A stretch of 64,000 nt of DNA, taken from NCBI RefSeq assembly GCF_910594985.1, contig NZ_CAJVCE010000012.1, forward strand, positions 124,001 through 188,000, in the 5' to 3' direction. Of this stretch, positions 34,295-44,342 are shown piece by piece (the stretch's first letter is position 1; every line of letters starts with the position of its first letter). The stretch comes from Paenibacillus allorhizosphaerae. GTDB lineage: Bacteria; Bacillota; Bacilli; Paenibacillales; NBRC-103111. A program made the translations under genes and the position numbers. The notes beneath the pieces are model-generated. The model ran no database searches and was not told the DNA's origin. It saw only the letters and a list, made by a program, of their open reading frames with translations.

Positions 34295-36106
34295 TTATAC
34301 CGGCATCAGATGAACGGCCTGACCTCCGCATGACAGCAGGTTCGCCTGGAGACACGACTCCGAATCGACGGTCAAACGCCGAATGGCGACTCGCCTGCCA
34401 TCTCCTGTCCCGTGATCATCCTCGTAGATCGTAGCGGAATACGATCTGTTCTTTTCCAGCATGGACAATGGGACGGCAAGCGTTCGAGGCTGCTCATTCG
34501 TAATGGTGCCGATGAACCATTCCTCGCCTTTCCTTCGGGCAATAGCCACAAACTCGCCTATGCTGCCGAGCGGCGCTTTCGTATCGTCCCATACGGTATG
34601 CACGCATTCAAGAAACTCCACCTCCGGCTCGCCGCCGTAATCGGAAGGGCTGTCGTACCAGAACACGAATTGGAGCGGGCTGTATACGATGACGCTCATC
34701 GCTAGCTGGTGCGCGCGCGTATTTTTCAGCCGGTTCGTGTAGTAGCATATCGTATAATCTCCCGGCCCGCCCGGGAACCTTGTAAACGGCAGCGTGCAGT
34801 TGTGCGCTGCCGTAGGAAAATGCTCATTCCCGCGTATTCCTTCCACCGTCAGCAAATTCGGATACGTTCTTGCATACCCGGTCGGGCGGTAGTAATCATG
34901 AATATCGACCATGAGCCGATGCTCGGCGCATTTGCGCACCGCCTCCAGCAGCCACTCCGTCCATTCCTGCGGCCCTTCGTTGACGAAACCGAACTTGATC
35001 CCCTTCACGCCCCAGCTGCTGTATAGCGGCAAAAGCGTATCAAGCTGCCGTTCCAGGTGGCGTCGGTTCACATATAGCCATACCCCGATTCCGTGTTCGG
35101 CGGCATACGCAATCACCTCCGGCAAGTTCAGCTCATCCCAATCCGGCCTCTTCCGCTGCGGATCGACCGAAACGGTCGTCGCATCTTCCCGGTCGTTCGT
35201 TTCGCTTCCGTACCACCCCGCATCGAACTCGATATACTGCAGACGATGCGCTTTGGCAAACTGAACGCAAGCTTTGCCGCCCCGGGTAGTCAGCGTCGTT
35301 TCCCGAATGGCTTTTCCGGGCCGAATCCATGTGGTATCTTCCAGCGCGCAAGGGCGATTCAAATGGAGTACCAGATCGCTGCGTTCCGTCAAATCGCCGG
35401 GACGTTCACCGACAATCAGCAGCCTCCACGGTGTATCGAAAGGCGCCTCCCCCTTTGTCGGCCCGGCAAGCGAAGCACGCAATAGATCCGGACGGCGCTC
35501 GTCTTTTGCCAGCAGCATCTTGGCATGATGATTCATCCCGGCTTCGTGCACACAGGCATAACGGCCGTTCGTACATGCGACGGTCAGCGGCCGCTCCGTC
35601 CGCTTCTCCAGCTCTCGCACACGAATCGGATGATACACATCCTCGGGCCAATATTCCGCGTAAACCGTACTGTCCGGCGCGAAAGCAAATTGCGTAAGCT
35701 CGTCTTCGATCACAAATGCGCGAAACCCGTCCTGCTCCGGAATGTGGTATTGCAGTGCGACGCCTTCATTATATGCTCGAAACCGGAGCGTCAGATTGCG
35801 GCCTCCCTCTTGCGCCTCTTTCAGCGCAACGATCATTTCCGTGAAATGGTCGACAACGCTGCTCCGTTCCCCGTACACCGGCTGCCAGCACTCGTGAAAC
35901 GTTCGCGTCTGCACATCCAGCACCGTAAAGTCGCGGCATAGCGGAGCCGCATCGCGAAGCACGAGTCCAAGCATAGAATCTTCCACGAGAGGCTGCCCCT
36001 GGTACGCAACCCGATAAAACATCGCGTTCCCGCCATCTTCCGCCTGCTCGATTGCAAAAGTGAGGATCACTAGGTTGTCGGGTGAAGCCACGATCCATTC
36101 GTTCAT
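34295..36106 (-). CDS. Glycoside hydrolase family 97 enzyme (alpha-glycosidase type)
   Basis: 603 residues, cytoplasmic (no signal peptide). N-terminal GH97 beta-sandwich (about 1-235), catalytic barrel (about 236-500: YIEFDAGWYG, VNRRHLERQ, GIKFGFVNEGPQEWTEW, IHDYYRPTGYARTYPNLLTVEGIRGNE), C-terminal beta-domain. GH97 contains inverting alpha-glucosidases and retaining alpha-galactosidases; which one this is depends on residues I cannot align safely by eye. It is divergent from nothing and stands alone on the minus strand, 60 bases downstream of the AraC regulator gene, which likely controls it. Confidence 0.88.
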   Translation of the reverse strand: MNEWIVASPDNLVILTFAIEQAEDGGNAMFYRVAYQGQPLVEDSMLGLVLRDAAPLCRDFTVLDVQTRTFHECWQPVYGERSSVVDHFTEMIVALKEAQEGGRNLTLRFRAYNEGVALQYHIPEQDGFRAFVIEDELTQFAFAPDSTVYAEYWPEDVYHPIRVRELEKRTERPLTVACTNGRYACVHEAGMNHHAKMLLAKDERRPDLLRASLAGPTKGEAPFDTPWRLLIVGERPGDLTERSDLVLHLNRPCALEDTTWIRPGKAIRETTLTTRGGKACVQFAKAHRLQYIEFDAGWYGSETNDREDATTVSVDPQRKRPDWDELNLPEVIAYAAEHGIGVWLYVNRRHLERQLDTLLPLYSSWGVKGIKFGFVNEGPQEWTEWLLEAVRKCAEHRLMVDIHDYYRPTGYARTYPNLLTVEGIRGNEHFPTAAHNCTLPFTRFPGGPGDYTICYYTNRLKNTRAHQLAMSVIVYSPLQFVFWYDSPSDYGGEPEVEFLECVHTVWDDTKAPLGSIGEFVAIARRKGEEWFIGTITNEQPRTLAVPLSMLEKNRSYSATIYEDDHGTGDGRRVAIRRLTVDSESCLQANLLSCGGQAVHLMPV

Positions 36107-36166
36107 TGCAATTCACATCTCCTTATCTAACGAAATGTTTGAACAGCCAACCCCTAATTCGATGCG

Positions 36167-37057
36167 TTATCCTGAGGTGCGGAATTTCGTACGGTACTGT
36201 CCCGGCGTCATGCCCGTCATTTGCTTGAATGCCTTATTAAAATGGCTCAAGTCGTTAAAGCCTACCTCCTGTGCGATATGGATGATTTTATCGCCGGAAT
36301 GGCGGAGCAGTTCGCACGAGACGCCGATCCGCACTTCGTTGCGAAACTCCGTGAACGTTTTCCCGGCGTACTGCTTGAACTTGGCGGTAAAAGCCGCAGC
36401 GCTCATGCCGCACATCTGGTATATTTGCTCCATCATGATCGGCTGCGCGTAATGAAGCTTCGTGAATTCGCACACCCATTCCATCACGGTTTTCTCGTCC
36501 CGCCCGGAAGTAAAAGGCTCGGACATGCGTTTCTCGTAACAGCGGCTTAAGAAGATGAACAGCTCCATCAGCATCGCTTTGATGCACAGCCGGTAACCGA
36601 GCTCTTTCTTACTGAACTCACCCACGATCCGATCCAGCACAAACTTGGTCTCCAGCCCTTCGTTAACGGACAGCTTCAAATGATACTGAAAATCCGAAGG
36701 AACGCGGAGCAGCGGCTCCAGATAGAAAAACCGGATAAACGGCGTGACCTGCGACAGTTGGCGAAGCTCCGCTTCGAGCAGCTCCGGAAGAAACAGCACA
36801 TTGTACACTGCCATCGGCACGCTGCCCGTTACCCGGTAACCGTGCTCCACCTGCGGCTCAATGACAAAAAAATCGCCTCTGGCGATCGGATAGGATTCCC
36901 CTCTGTATATGTGCTCTCCTTCCCCTTCGGCAACGAACACGCATTCAATGAATTCATGCTTATGCGGCGCGATCGCGTTCGTACGGAACGTGTAAGGCGT
37001 AATATGGAATGGAAAATCCGGACTTTCCAGAAAATGCTCTTTCGTGTAATAAATCAT
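36167..37057 (-). CDS. AraC-family transcriptional regulator
   Basis: 296 residues. An N-terminal cupin-like sensor domain (HKHEFIECVFVAEGEGEHIYRGESYPIARGDFFVIEP) and a C-terminal pair of helix-turn-helix motifs (MMEQIYQMCGMSAAAFTAKFKQYAGKTFTEF and IIHIAQEVGFNDLSHFNKAFKQMTGMTPGQYR). It is upstream of the GH97 gene on the same strand and divergent from the dioxygenase gene, so it could control either. Sugars are the common signals for this layout. Confidence 0.9.
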   Translation of the reverse strand: MIYYTKEHFLESPDFPFHITPYTFRTNAIAPHKHEFIECVFVAEGEGEHIYRGESYPIARGDFFVIEPQVEHGYRVTGSVPMAVYNVLFLPELLEAELRQLSQVTPFIRFFYLEPLLRVPSDFQYHLKLSVNEGLETKFVLDRIVGEFSKKELGYRLCIKAMLMELFIFLSRCYEKRMSEPFTSGRDEKTVMEWVCEFTKLHYAQPIMMEQIYQMCGMSAAAFTAKFKQYAGKTFTEFRNEVRIGVSCELLRHSGDKIIHIAQEVGFNDLSHFNKAFKQMTGMTPGQYRTKFRTSG

Positions 37058-37233
37058 CGCGCTCCCTCCGGCAACGACCCGTACAAGGAATTTTATTCCT
37101 ATTGTAGCACCCGCAGTAGCCGAACGGTCAAGAAAATAAACTAGGTTTTACAGCAAATCCGCCAAGTCTCGGGTTCCGATACATGATATGTTTGGATCAA
37201 GCTCAAATTATTTATTTTTGAAAGGAAGAGATG

Positions 37234-38031
37234 ATGGCATTGACGGAAAAGACGGGGCAGTGGATCACGCAGGAAAAAGTGGATTTTTATAAGGAAAACG
37301 GTTTTGTGCAAGTCGATAACGTGCTTACAGCGGAGGAATTGGAGGAGCTGCGGGCTTGCGCGGATGAAGCGATGGCCTGGCAGACGGGACTTTCCGTCAA
37401 GACGGACCAGGACGGGGGCACTTATTACAAAGTGTTGAACCAAAAAGTGAACGTATGGCGGGATCACGGCGGGATGGCCAAATATTCGCTCCACCCGCGG
37501 CTTGCATCAATGGCGATGCGCTTGACCGAGGCGAGCGGAATCCGTTTGTTCCATGATCATTTGCTTTGGAAAATGCCGGGCGATTCCAAGCCGACTCCAT
37601 GGCATCAGGATACGGTCAAATGGCCGATGAATGAAACGGGAGCTCTCTCGATTTGGCTAACGCTTGACGACGTTGACGAGCGAAACGGCTGCATGATGTT
37701 CATCCCCAAATCGCATACGGCCGGCAAGCTGAAAAATATAAGCTTGACGAATCCCGTCGACATCTTCGAGTATGTCAAAGGAACGGAGCTGGAGAAGCAG
37801 CAGCCCGTCGTCGTGCCGCTCAAGGCAGGGAGCTGCACGTTCCACGACGGACTGACGTTTCACTATGCTCACGCCAACCGGACCGATAAGCCGCGCCGGG
37901 TGCTGGCCATCATCTACATGAAAGACGGCACGACATACAACGGTACCGGCCATGTGATTACGAACGAGCAAGGTCTGGTAGCCGGCGAGCCGATTCGCGG
38001 GCCGCTGTTTCCGCTGCTCGCCAAAGTCTAG
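37234..38031 (+). CDS. Phytanoyl-CoA dioxygenase (PhyH) family protein
   Basis: 265 residues. An Fe(II)/2-oxoglutarate oxygenase with the metal triad visible: HxD in WHQDTVKWPM and the distal His in TFHYAHANRTDKPRR, whose Arg would hold 2-oxoglutarate. Members hydroxylate many small molecules. ATG at 37234 is seven bases after AGGA; an adjacent ATG lies at 37231. It is divergent from the AraC gene and about 240 bases upstream of a solute-binding protein gene. Confidence 0.87.
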   Translation: MALTEKTGQWITQEKVDFYKENGFVQVDNVLTAEELEELRACADEAMAWQTGLSVKTDQDGGTYYKVLNQKVNVWRDHGGMAKYSLHPRLASMAMRLTEASGIRLFHDHLLWKMPGDSKPTPWHQDTVKWPMNETGALSIWLTLDDVDERNGCMMFIPKSHTAGKLKNISLTNPVDIFEYVKGTELEKQQPVVVPLKAGSCTFHDGLTFHYAHANRTDKPRRVLAIIYMKDGTTYNGTGHVITNEQGLVAGEPIRGPLFPLLAKV

Positions 38032-38270
38032 AGCTTAGTCGTAGCTTGGCGGTTATACAACAATGATCCGACATCTACTGCCTGCACCGAAAAGACGGCT
38101 GACTCGAAGCCAGATTCGGACTGCAGGCGCAAGGGCAGCTGATTGAGCCGATCAATAACTGCCCTTCCTTTTACCGCAATCTTTGAAGCCTTCGATCTGC
38201 AATCGAATGATTATCAAGTATATTCTTACGATGCAAGCTTTCCAACGGAAAGCTCTATGGAGGGATCTCG

Positions 38271-39587
38271 GTGGTATCCAAGAATCGTATCCTCGTCATT
38301 TTGCTCGCGCCTGTCATGCTATCCGCAACCGCCTGCAGCGGCGGAGCTTCAACACCCCAAAATGAAACCGCTTCCGATTTAAAAGCACAATCAAACGAAC
38401 CGGCGGAGCTGGTCGTGTTCGGCAATCCGGCGGATCCCGAGAACGTATTCAATACCCGCATCGGAGACGCTGTCAGAAAGAAGTTTCCGAATTATACGAT
38501 CAAGTACGTCCCCAAAACCAAGGACACAACAATGGATTCCCTGATTGCTTCCGGCAGTCCGATCGATCTGATCTACGACTCGGTCGGCGGTGCCGCAGGC
38601 AGCGTCATTGAAACCGGCTCCGAATTCGATATTTCCGACCTGACGAAAAAGCATCAGCTCGATTTAACCCGGTTCGACCCCGGACAACTGGATGCCGTAA
38701 AACAATTCGGCGGCTTGTACGGACTACCTATTCATTCCGGCGGCCTGGTCACGTATATCAACAAAGACATATTCGATAAATTCGGCATTCCGTATCCGAA
38801 GGAAGGTATGACATGGGATGAAGCGATCGATCTCGGCAATAAATTGACCCGCAATGAGAGCGGAACCCAGTACATCGGTCTCGGCCTTTCGATCAGCCAT
38901 GCGGTAGGCATGAGCTCGTTGTCGCTGCCCTATGTCGATAAAAAAACGGAAAAAGCGGCGATTAACAACGATAATTTTAAAAAGCTCATGGAAACGCTTG
39001 TCGTGAAACCATCCCAAGCGGACGGCTATAAAGAAACGATCGCCTCCTTAAAGCGTACGTTCAACAACGATGATTTCATGAAGACCCGAACGATGGCGAT
39101 GTTTATTATGAACTACGGCCTTCAGGATCAAACTTCCTTCAACGAGTTTCAGTGGGATATGGCGCCGCTGCCGGTCTTCAAAGAAAATCCTACGGTAGGC
39201 ACGCAGCCGTATCCGGGCATATTGTTTGTCAGCAAAACGAGCAAATACAAGGATCAGGCGGTCGAAGTACTGAAATATTTGACCTCGGACGAATACCAGC
39301 TCGATCTGTCGAAGCGCGGCTTCATTCCCGTGCTAAAAGACGAGAAAATCAAAAAAGCGTTCGGCCAAAGTTTGCCTTATAAAGATAAAAACATCGTCAA
39401 TGCCGTCTTTTCCAAATCGCTTGCGCCGACCGCTCCCAAAACAAAATACGACGGCGCTGTCAATGGCGCGCTCGGTAAACAGTATGTGAAGATGGTTACC
39501 GGGGAGGTGGATGTGAACAGCGCGCTTCGCGCAGCCGAAGAAGAAGGAAACAAAGGGATCGAATCGGCCAAAGCGAGCAAAAAGTAA
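38271..39587 (+). CDS. Extracellular solute-binding lipoprotein, ABC transporter family 1 (orphan)
   Basis: 438 residues. Lipobox SATAC (Cys22), family 1 marker YINKDIFDKFGIPYPKEGMTWDEA. GTG start, seven bases after GGAGG. There is no permease or ATPase gene nearby. It is related to the binding proteins at 17404-18711 and 39676-41007, sharing the same IFDKFG(V/I)PYPK(D/E)G block. It is probably for an oligosaccharide; convergent with the next binding protein gene. Confidence 0.87.
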   Translation: MVSKNRILVILLAPVMLSATACSGGASTPQNETASDLKAQSNEPAELVVFGNPADPENVFNTRIGDAVRKKFPNYTIKYVPKTKDTTMDSLIASGSPIDLIYDSVGGAAGSVIETGSEFDISDLTKKHQLDLTRFDPGQLDAVKQFGGLYGLPIHSGGLVTYINKDIFDKFGIPYPKEGMTWDEAIDLGNKLTRNESGTQYIGLGLSISHAVGMSSLSLPYVDKKTEKAAINNDNFKKLMETLVVKPSQADGYKETIASLKRTFNNDDFMKTRTMAMFIMNYGLQDQTSFNEFQWDMAPLPVFKENPTVGTQPYPGILFVSKTSKYKDQAVEVLKYLTSDEYQLDLSKRGFIPVLKDEKIKKAFGQSLPYKDKNIVNAVFSKSLAPTAPKTKYDGAVNGALGKQYVKMVTGEVDVNSALRAAEEEGNKGIESAKASKK

Positions 39588-39597
39588 TCGTCATGCG

Positions 39598-39630
39598 AAG
39601 ACGGCGGCTCGAGCTCGAGAGCGCCGTCTT
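39598..39630. terminator. Hairpin between two convergent binding-protein genes
   Basis: A perfect 9-base stem (AAGACGGCG/CGCCGTCTT) with a 15-base loop that itself contains CTCGAGCTCGAG. It lies just past the stop of the plus-strand gene. The T-run is short, so efficiency is uncertain. Confidence 0.6.
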
Positions 39631-39675
39631 TGTACGTTAATATTCGCGTATCCGATCCTCGAACCTTCGGCGTTT

Positions 39676-41007
39676 TTACTTTGCCAATTGAGCGACTTGC
39701 TTGTCGATATCTTCTTCCGTTTCGCGAATGACCGTATTTACGTCTTTCCCTTTGTAAAGATCAAGCGAATGGTTATACGCGATGCCGAGTGCGTTTCCAT
39801 CGTATATCGTCGGGTTTTTGGGCCAATTTTGCTTGTTGTAAAATGCGGCTTTCACATTTTTCCCTTTCGTATAAGGCAAATCCGCGGAGAAAGCATCCAT
39901 CGTTTCCTTCGTCAAGAGCACCGGTCCCCCGCCGTTTCGCGAAATCACCAGCTGCGTCTCTTCGGATAATGCCGTTGCGACGACCTTGAACGCCGCATCC
40001 AATACTTTGCTGTTCGGATTCATGAATAAGCTGGAGCCGCCGGCAGCTTGCGCCGTTTTGGGATATCCCTCGAACACCGGATATGCCGTCATGTCCCAAT
40101 TCATGTTGGGCACGGTCTGAAGGCCTGCGGGAATCAGATTGGGCACGCCGATCATGGCTACATTTTGCGTTTTGTAAAAATCCTCATTATGCCACCTAGT
40201 GATCTTGTCCTTATCCTGCGGGAAGCGATTGCCGGGTATGGCGATCAGCTGGCTTAGCAAATCGTACGCCATTCTCCACTCCTTGGTGGAAAGATTCGCT
40301 TTGCCGGTTTTCGGGTCAAAATAATCCCGCGTAATGCCTCCGGCCAGAAAGTGAACGCTGTTATGGTCGAACCCGATGTATTGGGTGCCGTTATCGTTTC
40401 GGGTCAACCTTTTCGCCAATGAGACGATCTCCGTGAAGGTAACGCCGTCTTTCGGATAAGGGACGCCGAATTTATCGAAGATGTCTTTGTTATAGAACAG
40501 CGCGATGAAGTTGGTAGAATACGGGAGCGAGAAAATTTCTCCGTTTTTGCCAAACGTCTTGACGTAATTGATTGTACTTTGATCATACTTGCTGAGATCC
40601 ATGTTGTACTTTTTAATCATCGGAGTCATGTCGTAGTTAAATCCAAGGTCGGTGATTCCTTTAGCCGTCCCGATATCGCTGATGACGATGTCCGGAACTT
40701 GACCCGCGACAATCATTTCCTCCAACTTCTTCGTACCGTTCGTTCCGGGCTTCACAATTTCCAAATCAATATTGGGATACTTTTTTTTCAGAGGCTGAAT
40801 GAGGAGCTTATTCCAATAATCATCGGATAACTCTTGCCAATAGGAGTATGCGACCACTTTGGCCGGTTCCGAAGATTCCGGTACTTTTTCTTTATTTGCT
40901 TCAGGTAGTGCAGAAGTGCCTGTGTTATTGCTGCTGCAAGCCGATAGCAAGGATGTTAATACGAAAACCGGAATAAGCGACGATGCCGTTCTTTTCATAT
41001 ACCCCAT
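39676..41007 (-). CDS. Extracellular solute-binding lipoprotein, ABC transporter family 1 (orphan)
   Basis: 443 residues. Lipobox LLSAC (Cys24), family 1 core with IALFYNKDIFDKFGVPYPKDGVTFTEI. ATG at 41007, seven bases after GGAGGG; the frame is open upstream to 41055 but without signal character. It follows the metallo-hydrolase gene by 60 bases on the same strand, within a minus-strand set with the Gfo/Idh/MocA gene, so the ligand is probably a sugar or sugar derivative that those enzymes handle. No permease is nearby. Confidence 0.87.
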   Translation of the reverse strand: MGYMKRTASSLIPVFVLTSLLSACSSNNTGTSALPEANKEKVPESSEPAKVVAYSYWQELSDDYWNKLLIQPLKKKYPNIDLEIVKPGTNGTKKLEEMIVAGQVPDIVISDIGTAKGITDLGFNYDMTPMIKKYNMDLSKYDQSTINYVKTFGKNGEIFSLPYSTNFIALFYNKDIFDKFGVPYPKDGVTFTEIVSLAKRLTRNDNGTQYIGFDHNSVHFLAGGITRDYFDPKTGKANLSTKEWRMAYDLLSQLIAIPGNRFPQDKDKITRWHNEDFYKTQNVAMIGVPNLIPAGLQTVPNMNWDMTAYPVFEGYPKTAQAAGGSSLFMNPNSKVLDAAFKVVATALSEETQLVISRNGGGPVLLTKETMDAFSADLPYTKGKNVKAAFYNKQNWPKNPTIYDGNALGIAYNHSLDLYKGKDVNTVIRETEEDIDKQVAQLAK

Positions 41008-41067
41008 TCCATATCCCTCCACGTATTTATTCCAAAGTGCCGGTGTGACTCGCAATTACTTTTACTG

Positions 41068-41895
41068 CTAAGACGCAGAAACTTCAATGACAAGACCGTC
41101 ATATGCGCAAAGGACGCCCATTCCCTGCAATATACGTTCCGTCTCCTCGTGCGGCCCGACGCTTTGATGGGAAAAATGGGTGGCGATCGTAACGGTACGG
41201 TCGGACACGGCTCCAAGTTCCCGCAGCTTATCGAGCATGAGCTTATGATCGGCGAAATTCAAATGCTCCCTGCCTGACGGGCGGCTGCCGATGGTCGCCT
41301 CCATGACGACGGCGTCGAAACGCCATCCCTTGAAATCGTCCCATACGTGATCCGCATACATTCCGGTATCCGAAGCGTACAATATCGATACGTGTCCGTC
41401 GGAGACGATATAATTCATCGCATCGCCGATGGCGGAATTATGCGTTGCCGCAATCGATTGTATCGCATATGGCGGCAGCTGCAGACGGCGGCCGGGAAGA
41501 AACGGCACCCGCTTGATACCCGCTTCTTTGTCCCTCCCCCCGGAAAGCTCCCATTTCGTGAGCACGGACGGACCGGCGACCATCGTCATCTCTGGGAGCT
41601 CGGTTTCGAGCCGGAACGGCTTCGCCCTCATCCTCAAGTTCGTTGCATCGAAATGGTCCAGATGGCTGTGGGTCATCAATAGATACTCGACCTCAATCAA
41701 TGAAATTCCTTGCGCTGCACAGGACGCGAAAATGTCGGGGCCCAAATCAATCAGCAAATTGTTATTGATGAGCACGCTTTGCCGTTTACGGATGTTGGTC
41801 CCCCCGTGTGCCCGGGCATGATCGCACGTGGCACAGCCGCAAAACGGCGATGGAATCCCTTCGGCTGCCGCTGTTCCAAGAAAGGTGATCTTCAT
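41068..41895 (-). CDS. MBL-fold metallo-hydrolase (PhnP-like)
   Basis: 275 residues. The zinc motif THSHLDHFDATNL (HxHxDH) is present, with further ligands in SDTGMYADH and ATHFSHQSVGP. The N-terminus FLGTAAAEGIPSPFCGCATC resembles PhnP-type cyclic phosphodiesterases, including a Cys pair that in PhnP holds a structural zinc. Substrates are probably phosphate esters; there is no phn gene nearby. GGGAGG precedes the ATG. It lies between the Gfo/Idh/MocA gene and the solute-binding gene, likely one transcript. Confidence 0.82.
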   Translation of the reverse strand: MKITFLGTAAAEGIPSPFCGCATCDHARAHGGTNIRKRQSVLINNNLLIDLGPDIFASCAAQGISLIEVEYLLMTHSHLDHFDATNLRMRAKPFRLETELPEMTMVAGPSVLTKWELSGGRDKEAGIKRVPFLPGRRLQLPPYAIQSIAATHNSAIGDAMNYIVSDGHVSILYASDTGMYADHVWDDFKGWRFDAVVMEATIGSRPSGREHLNFADHKLMLDKLRELGAVSDRTVTIATHFSHQSVGPHEETERILQGMGVLCAYDGLVIEVSAS

Positions 41896-41961
41896 TTCAT
41901 TTCCCTCCCGAATTGGTTGGATTGGTCCGCTTCTGCCACTTGCCCGCTTCTTCCGGTTACT

Positions 41962-43125
41962 TTAAAAGGATTGCGCTGCAACGCTCTCTTGCAGCGGCTT
42001 GATCGTCATCACCTGCCCGCCGGATCGCATCGATTCCGCAGCGGCGCATCCGACGGCAACGCTCATCCGTCCGTCACCGGGCGAAGCGATCGGTTCCTTG
42101 CCGTGAACGATCATATCGATGAAATCGTCGCAAATTTTCGGGTCCGCTCCGTTATGGGAGCCTTGGGCCGTTTTAATTTCATAGATGCGGTCGGACATGT
42201 CGCGCCACGTGCCCGAGCGCCTTGATTTGACGTATACCCTGTTCTCGGGCTCCGAGTTCTCGATCCTCCCTTCCGTCCCGATAATCGTGTAGTTCCTTTG
42301 ATAATCCGGTGTAAAATGGCACTGCATATATGACGCTTTAACCCCTCCTTCGAGCTCCATAATGAGCGTGCTGTTATCCTCCACGTCGATTTCCTCGCGA
42401 AAGGCACACTGCATCAGCGGACCGAATCTGGCTTCGGGACAACGGTCTTTCTCCGCACATTCCGGACAGGTCAAATCGTTCGGTTGATTCCCGCCAAAAT
42501 AGTCAACCCCGCCGAAAGCGGAAACTTTCCGTGTATACCGTCCGGCCAGCCAGTGGATGATATCGAAGTCATGCGAGCCCTTCTGCAAGAGCAGCGAGGT
42601 CGTATTGCGGGAACTCCCATGCCAGCTGTGGTAGTAATAGTCGCTGCCTAGACCGACAAAATGCCGCACCCAGATCGCCTTCACTTCCCCGATTTCACCG
42701 GAATCGATAATTTCCTTCATCGTGCGGTACATATTCATATACCGCATGTTGAACCCCATCATAAGCTTCTTCCCGGAGCGCGCCCAAGCCTCCAGAATCC
42801 GATCGCAGCCTTCGACGGATATCGCCAGCGGCTTCTCGCAGTACACGTGTTTTCCCGCTTGCAGCGCCGCTACCGCATGTTCTTCGTGGCAGCGGTCCGG
42901 CGACATGACGACGATCGCATCGATATCTTGTCGCTCCAGCAGCTCTCTGTAATCCAAAGTCACATCCGCATCCGGATTGATCTTGCTCCGGAACTTCTCC
43001 AGGCGGCTCGGGTCGATATCCGCGCCCGCAACGACAATGGATCTCCCTTCCGGCTGATGCCAGTATTTCGTCGTCACGCCTGCTCGCCAACCAAGACCGA
43101 TTACGCCGATTCTCACTTGTTCCAT
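41962..43125 (-). CDS. Gfo/Idh/MocA-family oxidoreductase
   Basis: 387 residues. The N-terminal Rossmann domain (VRIGVIGLGWRAG), the family Lys in YCEKPLAISVEGCDRI, and the C-terminal beta-sheet domain are visible. A Cys cluster (CPECAEKDRCPEARFG, then MQCAF) in the C-terminal half may bind a metal or be structural. Members oxidise or epimerise sugars and inositols with NAD(P). GAGGAG lies ten bases before the ATG. The LacI gene upstream probably controls it. Confidence 0.88.
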   Translation of the reverse strand: MEQVRIGVIGLGWRAGVTTKYWHQPEGRSIVVAGADIDPSRLEKFRSKINPDADVTLDYRELLERQDIDAIVVMSPDRCHEEHAVAALQAGKHVYCEKPLAISVEGCDRILEAWARSGKKLMMGFNMRYMNMYRTMKEIIDSGEIGEVKAIWVRHFVGLGSDYYYHSWHGSSRNTTSLLLQKGSHDFDIIHWLAGRYTRKVSAFGGVDYFGGNQPNDLTCPECAEKDRCPEARFGPLMQCAFREEIDVEDNSTLIMELEGGVKASYMQCHFTPDYQRNYTIIGTEGRIENSEPENRVYVKSRRSGTWRDMSDRIYEIKTAQGSHNGADPKICDDFIDMIVHGKEPIASPGDGRMSVAVGCAAAESMRSGGQVMTIKPLQESVAAQSF

Positions 43126-43241
43126 GGCATAACAGCTCCTCTTTTTTATTTGGGCCCAAATTATCTGTGTTTTTGGCTAAAGCTTAAAAAAAATGGATAC
43201 TAGCGGCATAACGCCGCCACTATCGCTTATAACACCGGGAC

Positions 43242-44291
43242 TTAACCGTTGTTTCTGACATAATCCGAAGACTGCCGGATCAGCAGTTCAAACGGCATAA
43301 ACAGCTTAAACGGAAGCGGGTGGCTGTCCGTAATTTGATCGACCATCACTTTGGCCGCCATCAAGCCCATTTCGAATTTGGGCACATGCACGGTTGACAA
43401 CGGCGGTGAAGTAAACTGAGATACCTCAATGTCGTCCAGTCCAACGAAAGCGATGTCTTCAGGGATATGGAGGCCCCGCTCGACGACAGCGCGCATAGCC
43501 GATATGGCCATCATGTCACTGGCGGCAAATACGGCCGTCGGCCACAGGGAACGATCTTCTTGCAGGAGCTCGGCCATGCGTCCGTAGCTTGCATTCACGT
43601 CCCATCCGGCGTTGATGATCAGGCGCGGATCTGCTTCCAGCCCCGCTTCCTGCAGAGCGTACCGGTAGCCGCGATACCGCTTCTCGCGTTCGATATCCCC
43701 GGTTAACCCGGCTCCTCCAATAAACCCGATTTTGCGATGCCCTTGATCCAGCAAATGCCGGACTGCGGATTTTGCCGCTTGAACCCGGTCGTAGGTAATA
43801 ACGGGAACGAACGGATCGGTAATGTCGATGCCGACAACGACGGGAATCACTTTCTTAATGTACGCGTACAGATCGGACGGAATCCCTTCGACGATAACCA
43901 TCCCGTCCAATTTGGTCTCCACCAGCTTGCCCATTGCGGATTCGCTCTGCATTTCCTCCAGCGTATGCACAAATGCAAGCGAGTAGTTCAGCTCGGCCAG
44001 CTTCTTCTCAATCCCCGCCAAAATCGGGGAAAAATACGGATGGTTGTACTTGTGCTGAGGTGCGGAAACAATGCAGCCGATTTGCCGCGAAGGCTGGTCG
44101 GCGTCCTTCTCGCTTTTCCGGGCAAGCTGCCGGGCGGTTTCGTTCGGCTCGTAGCCAAGTTCCTTGATCGCGTTCCAAATCTTCGATTTCGTTTCCTGGC
44201 TAATATGACGCGAGGAATCGTTATTGATGACACGGGAAACAGTAGAGATTGAAACTCCCACATGCTGCGCGATGTCCTTTAACTTAGGCAT
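43242..44291 (-). CDS. LacI-family transcriptional regulator
   Basis: 349 residues. N-terminal helix-turn-helix (KLKDIAQHVGVSISTVSRVINNDSSRHISQETKSKIWNAIKELGYEPNETARQLARK) and a sugar-binding core ending in the usual way (FMPFELLIRQSSDYV). It is upstream of the oxidoreductase, metallo-hydrolase and binding-protein genes on the same strand and likely controls them and itself. Confidence 0.9.
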   Translation of the reverse strand: MPKLKDIAQHVGVSISTVSRVINNDSSRHISQETKSKIWNAIKELGYEPNETARQLARKSEKDADQPSRQIGCIVSAPQHKYNHPYFSPILAGIEKKLAELNYSLAFVHTLEEMQSESAMGKLVETKLDGMVIVEGIPSDLYAYIKKVIPVVVGIDITDPFVPVITYDRVQAAKSAVRHLLDQGHRKIGFIGGAGLTGDIEREKRYRGYRYALQEAGLEADPRLIINAGWDVNASYGRMAELLQEDRSLWPTAVFAASDMMAISAMRAVVERGLHIPEDIAFVGLDDIEVSQFTSPPLSTVHVPKFEMGLMAAKVMVDQITDSHPLPFKLFMPFELLIRQSSDYVRNNG

Positions 44292-44342
44292 CTTTCTCTA
44301 ATGCTCCTTTAACCTGTAGTCGATCGTCTGATGCACAATTTG

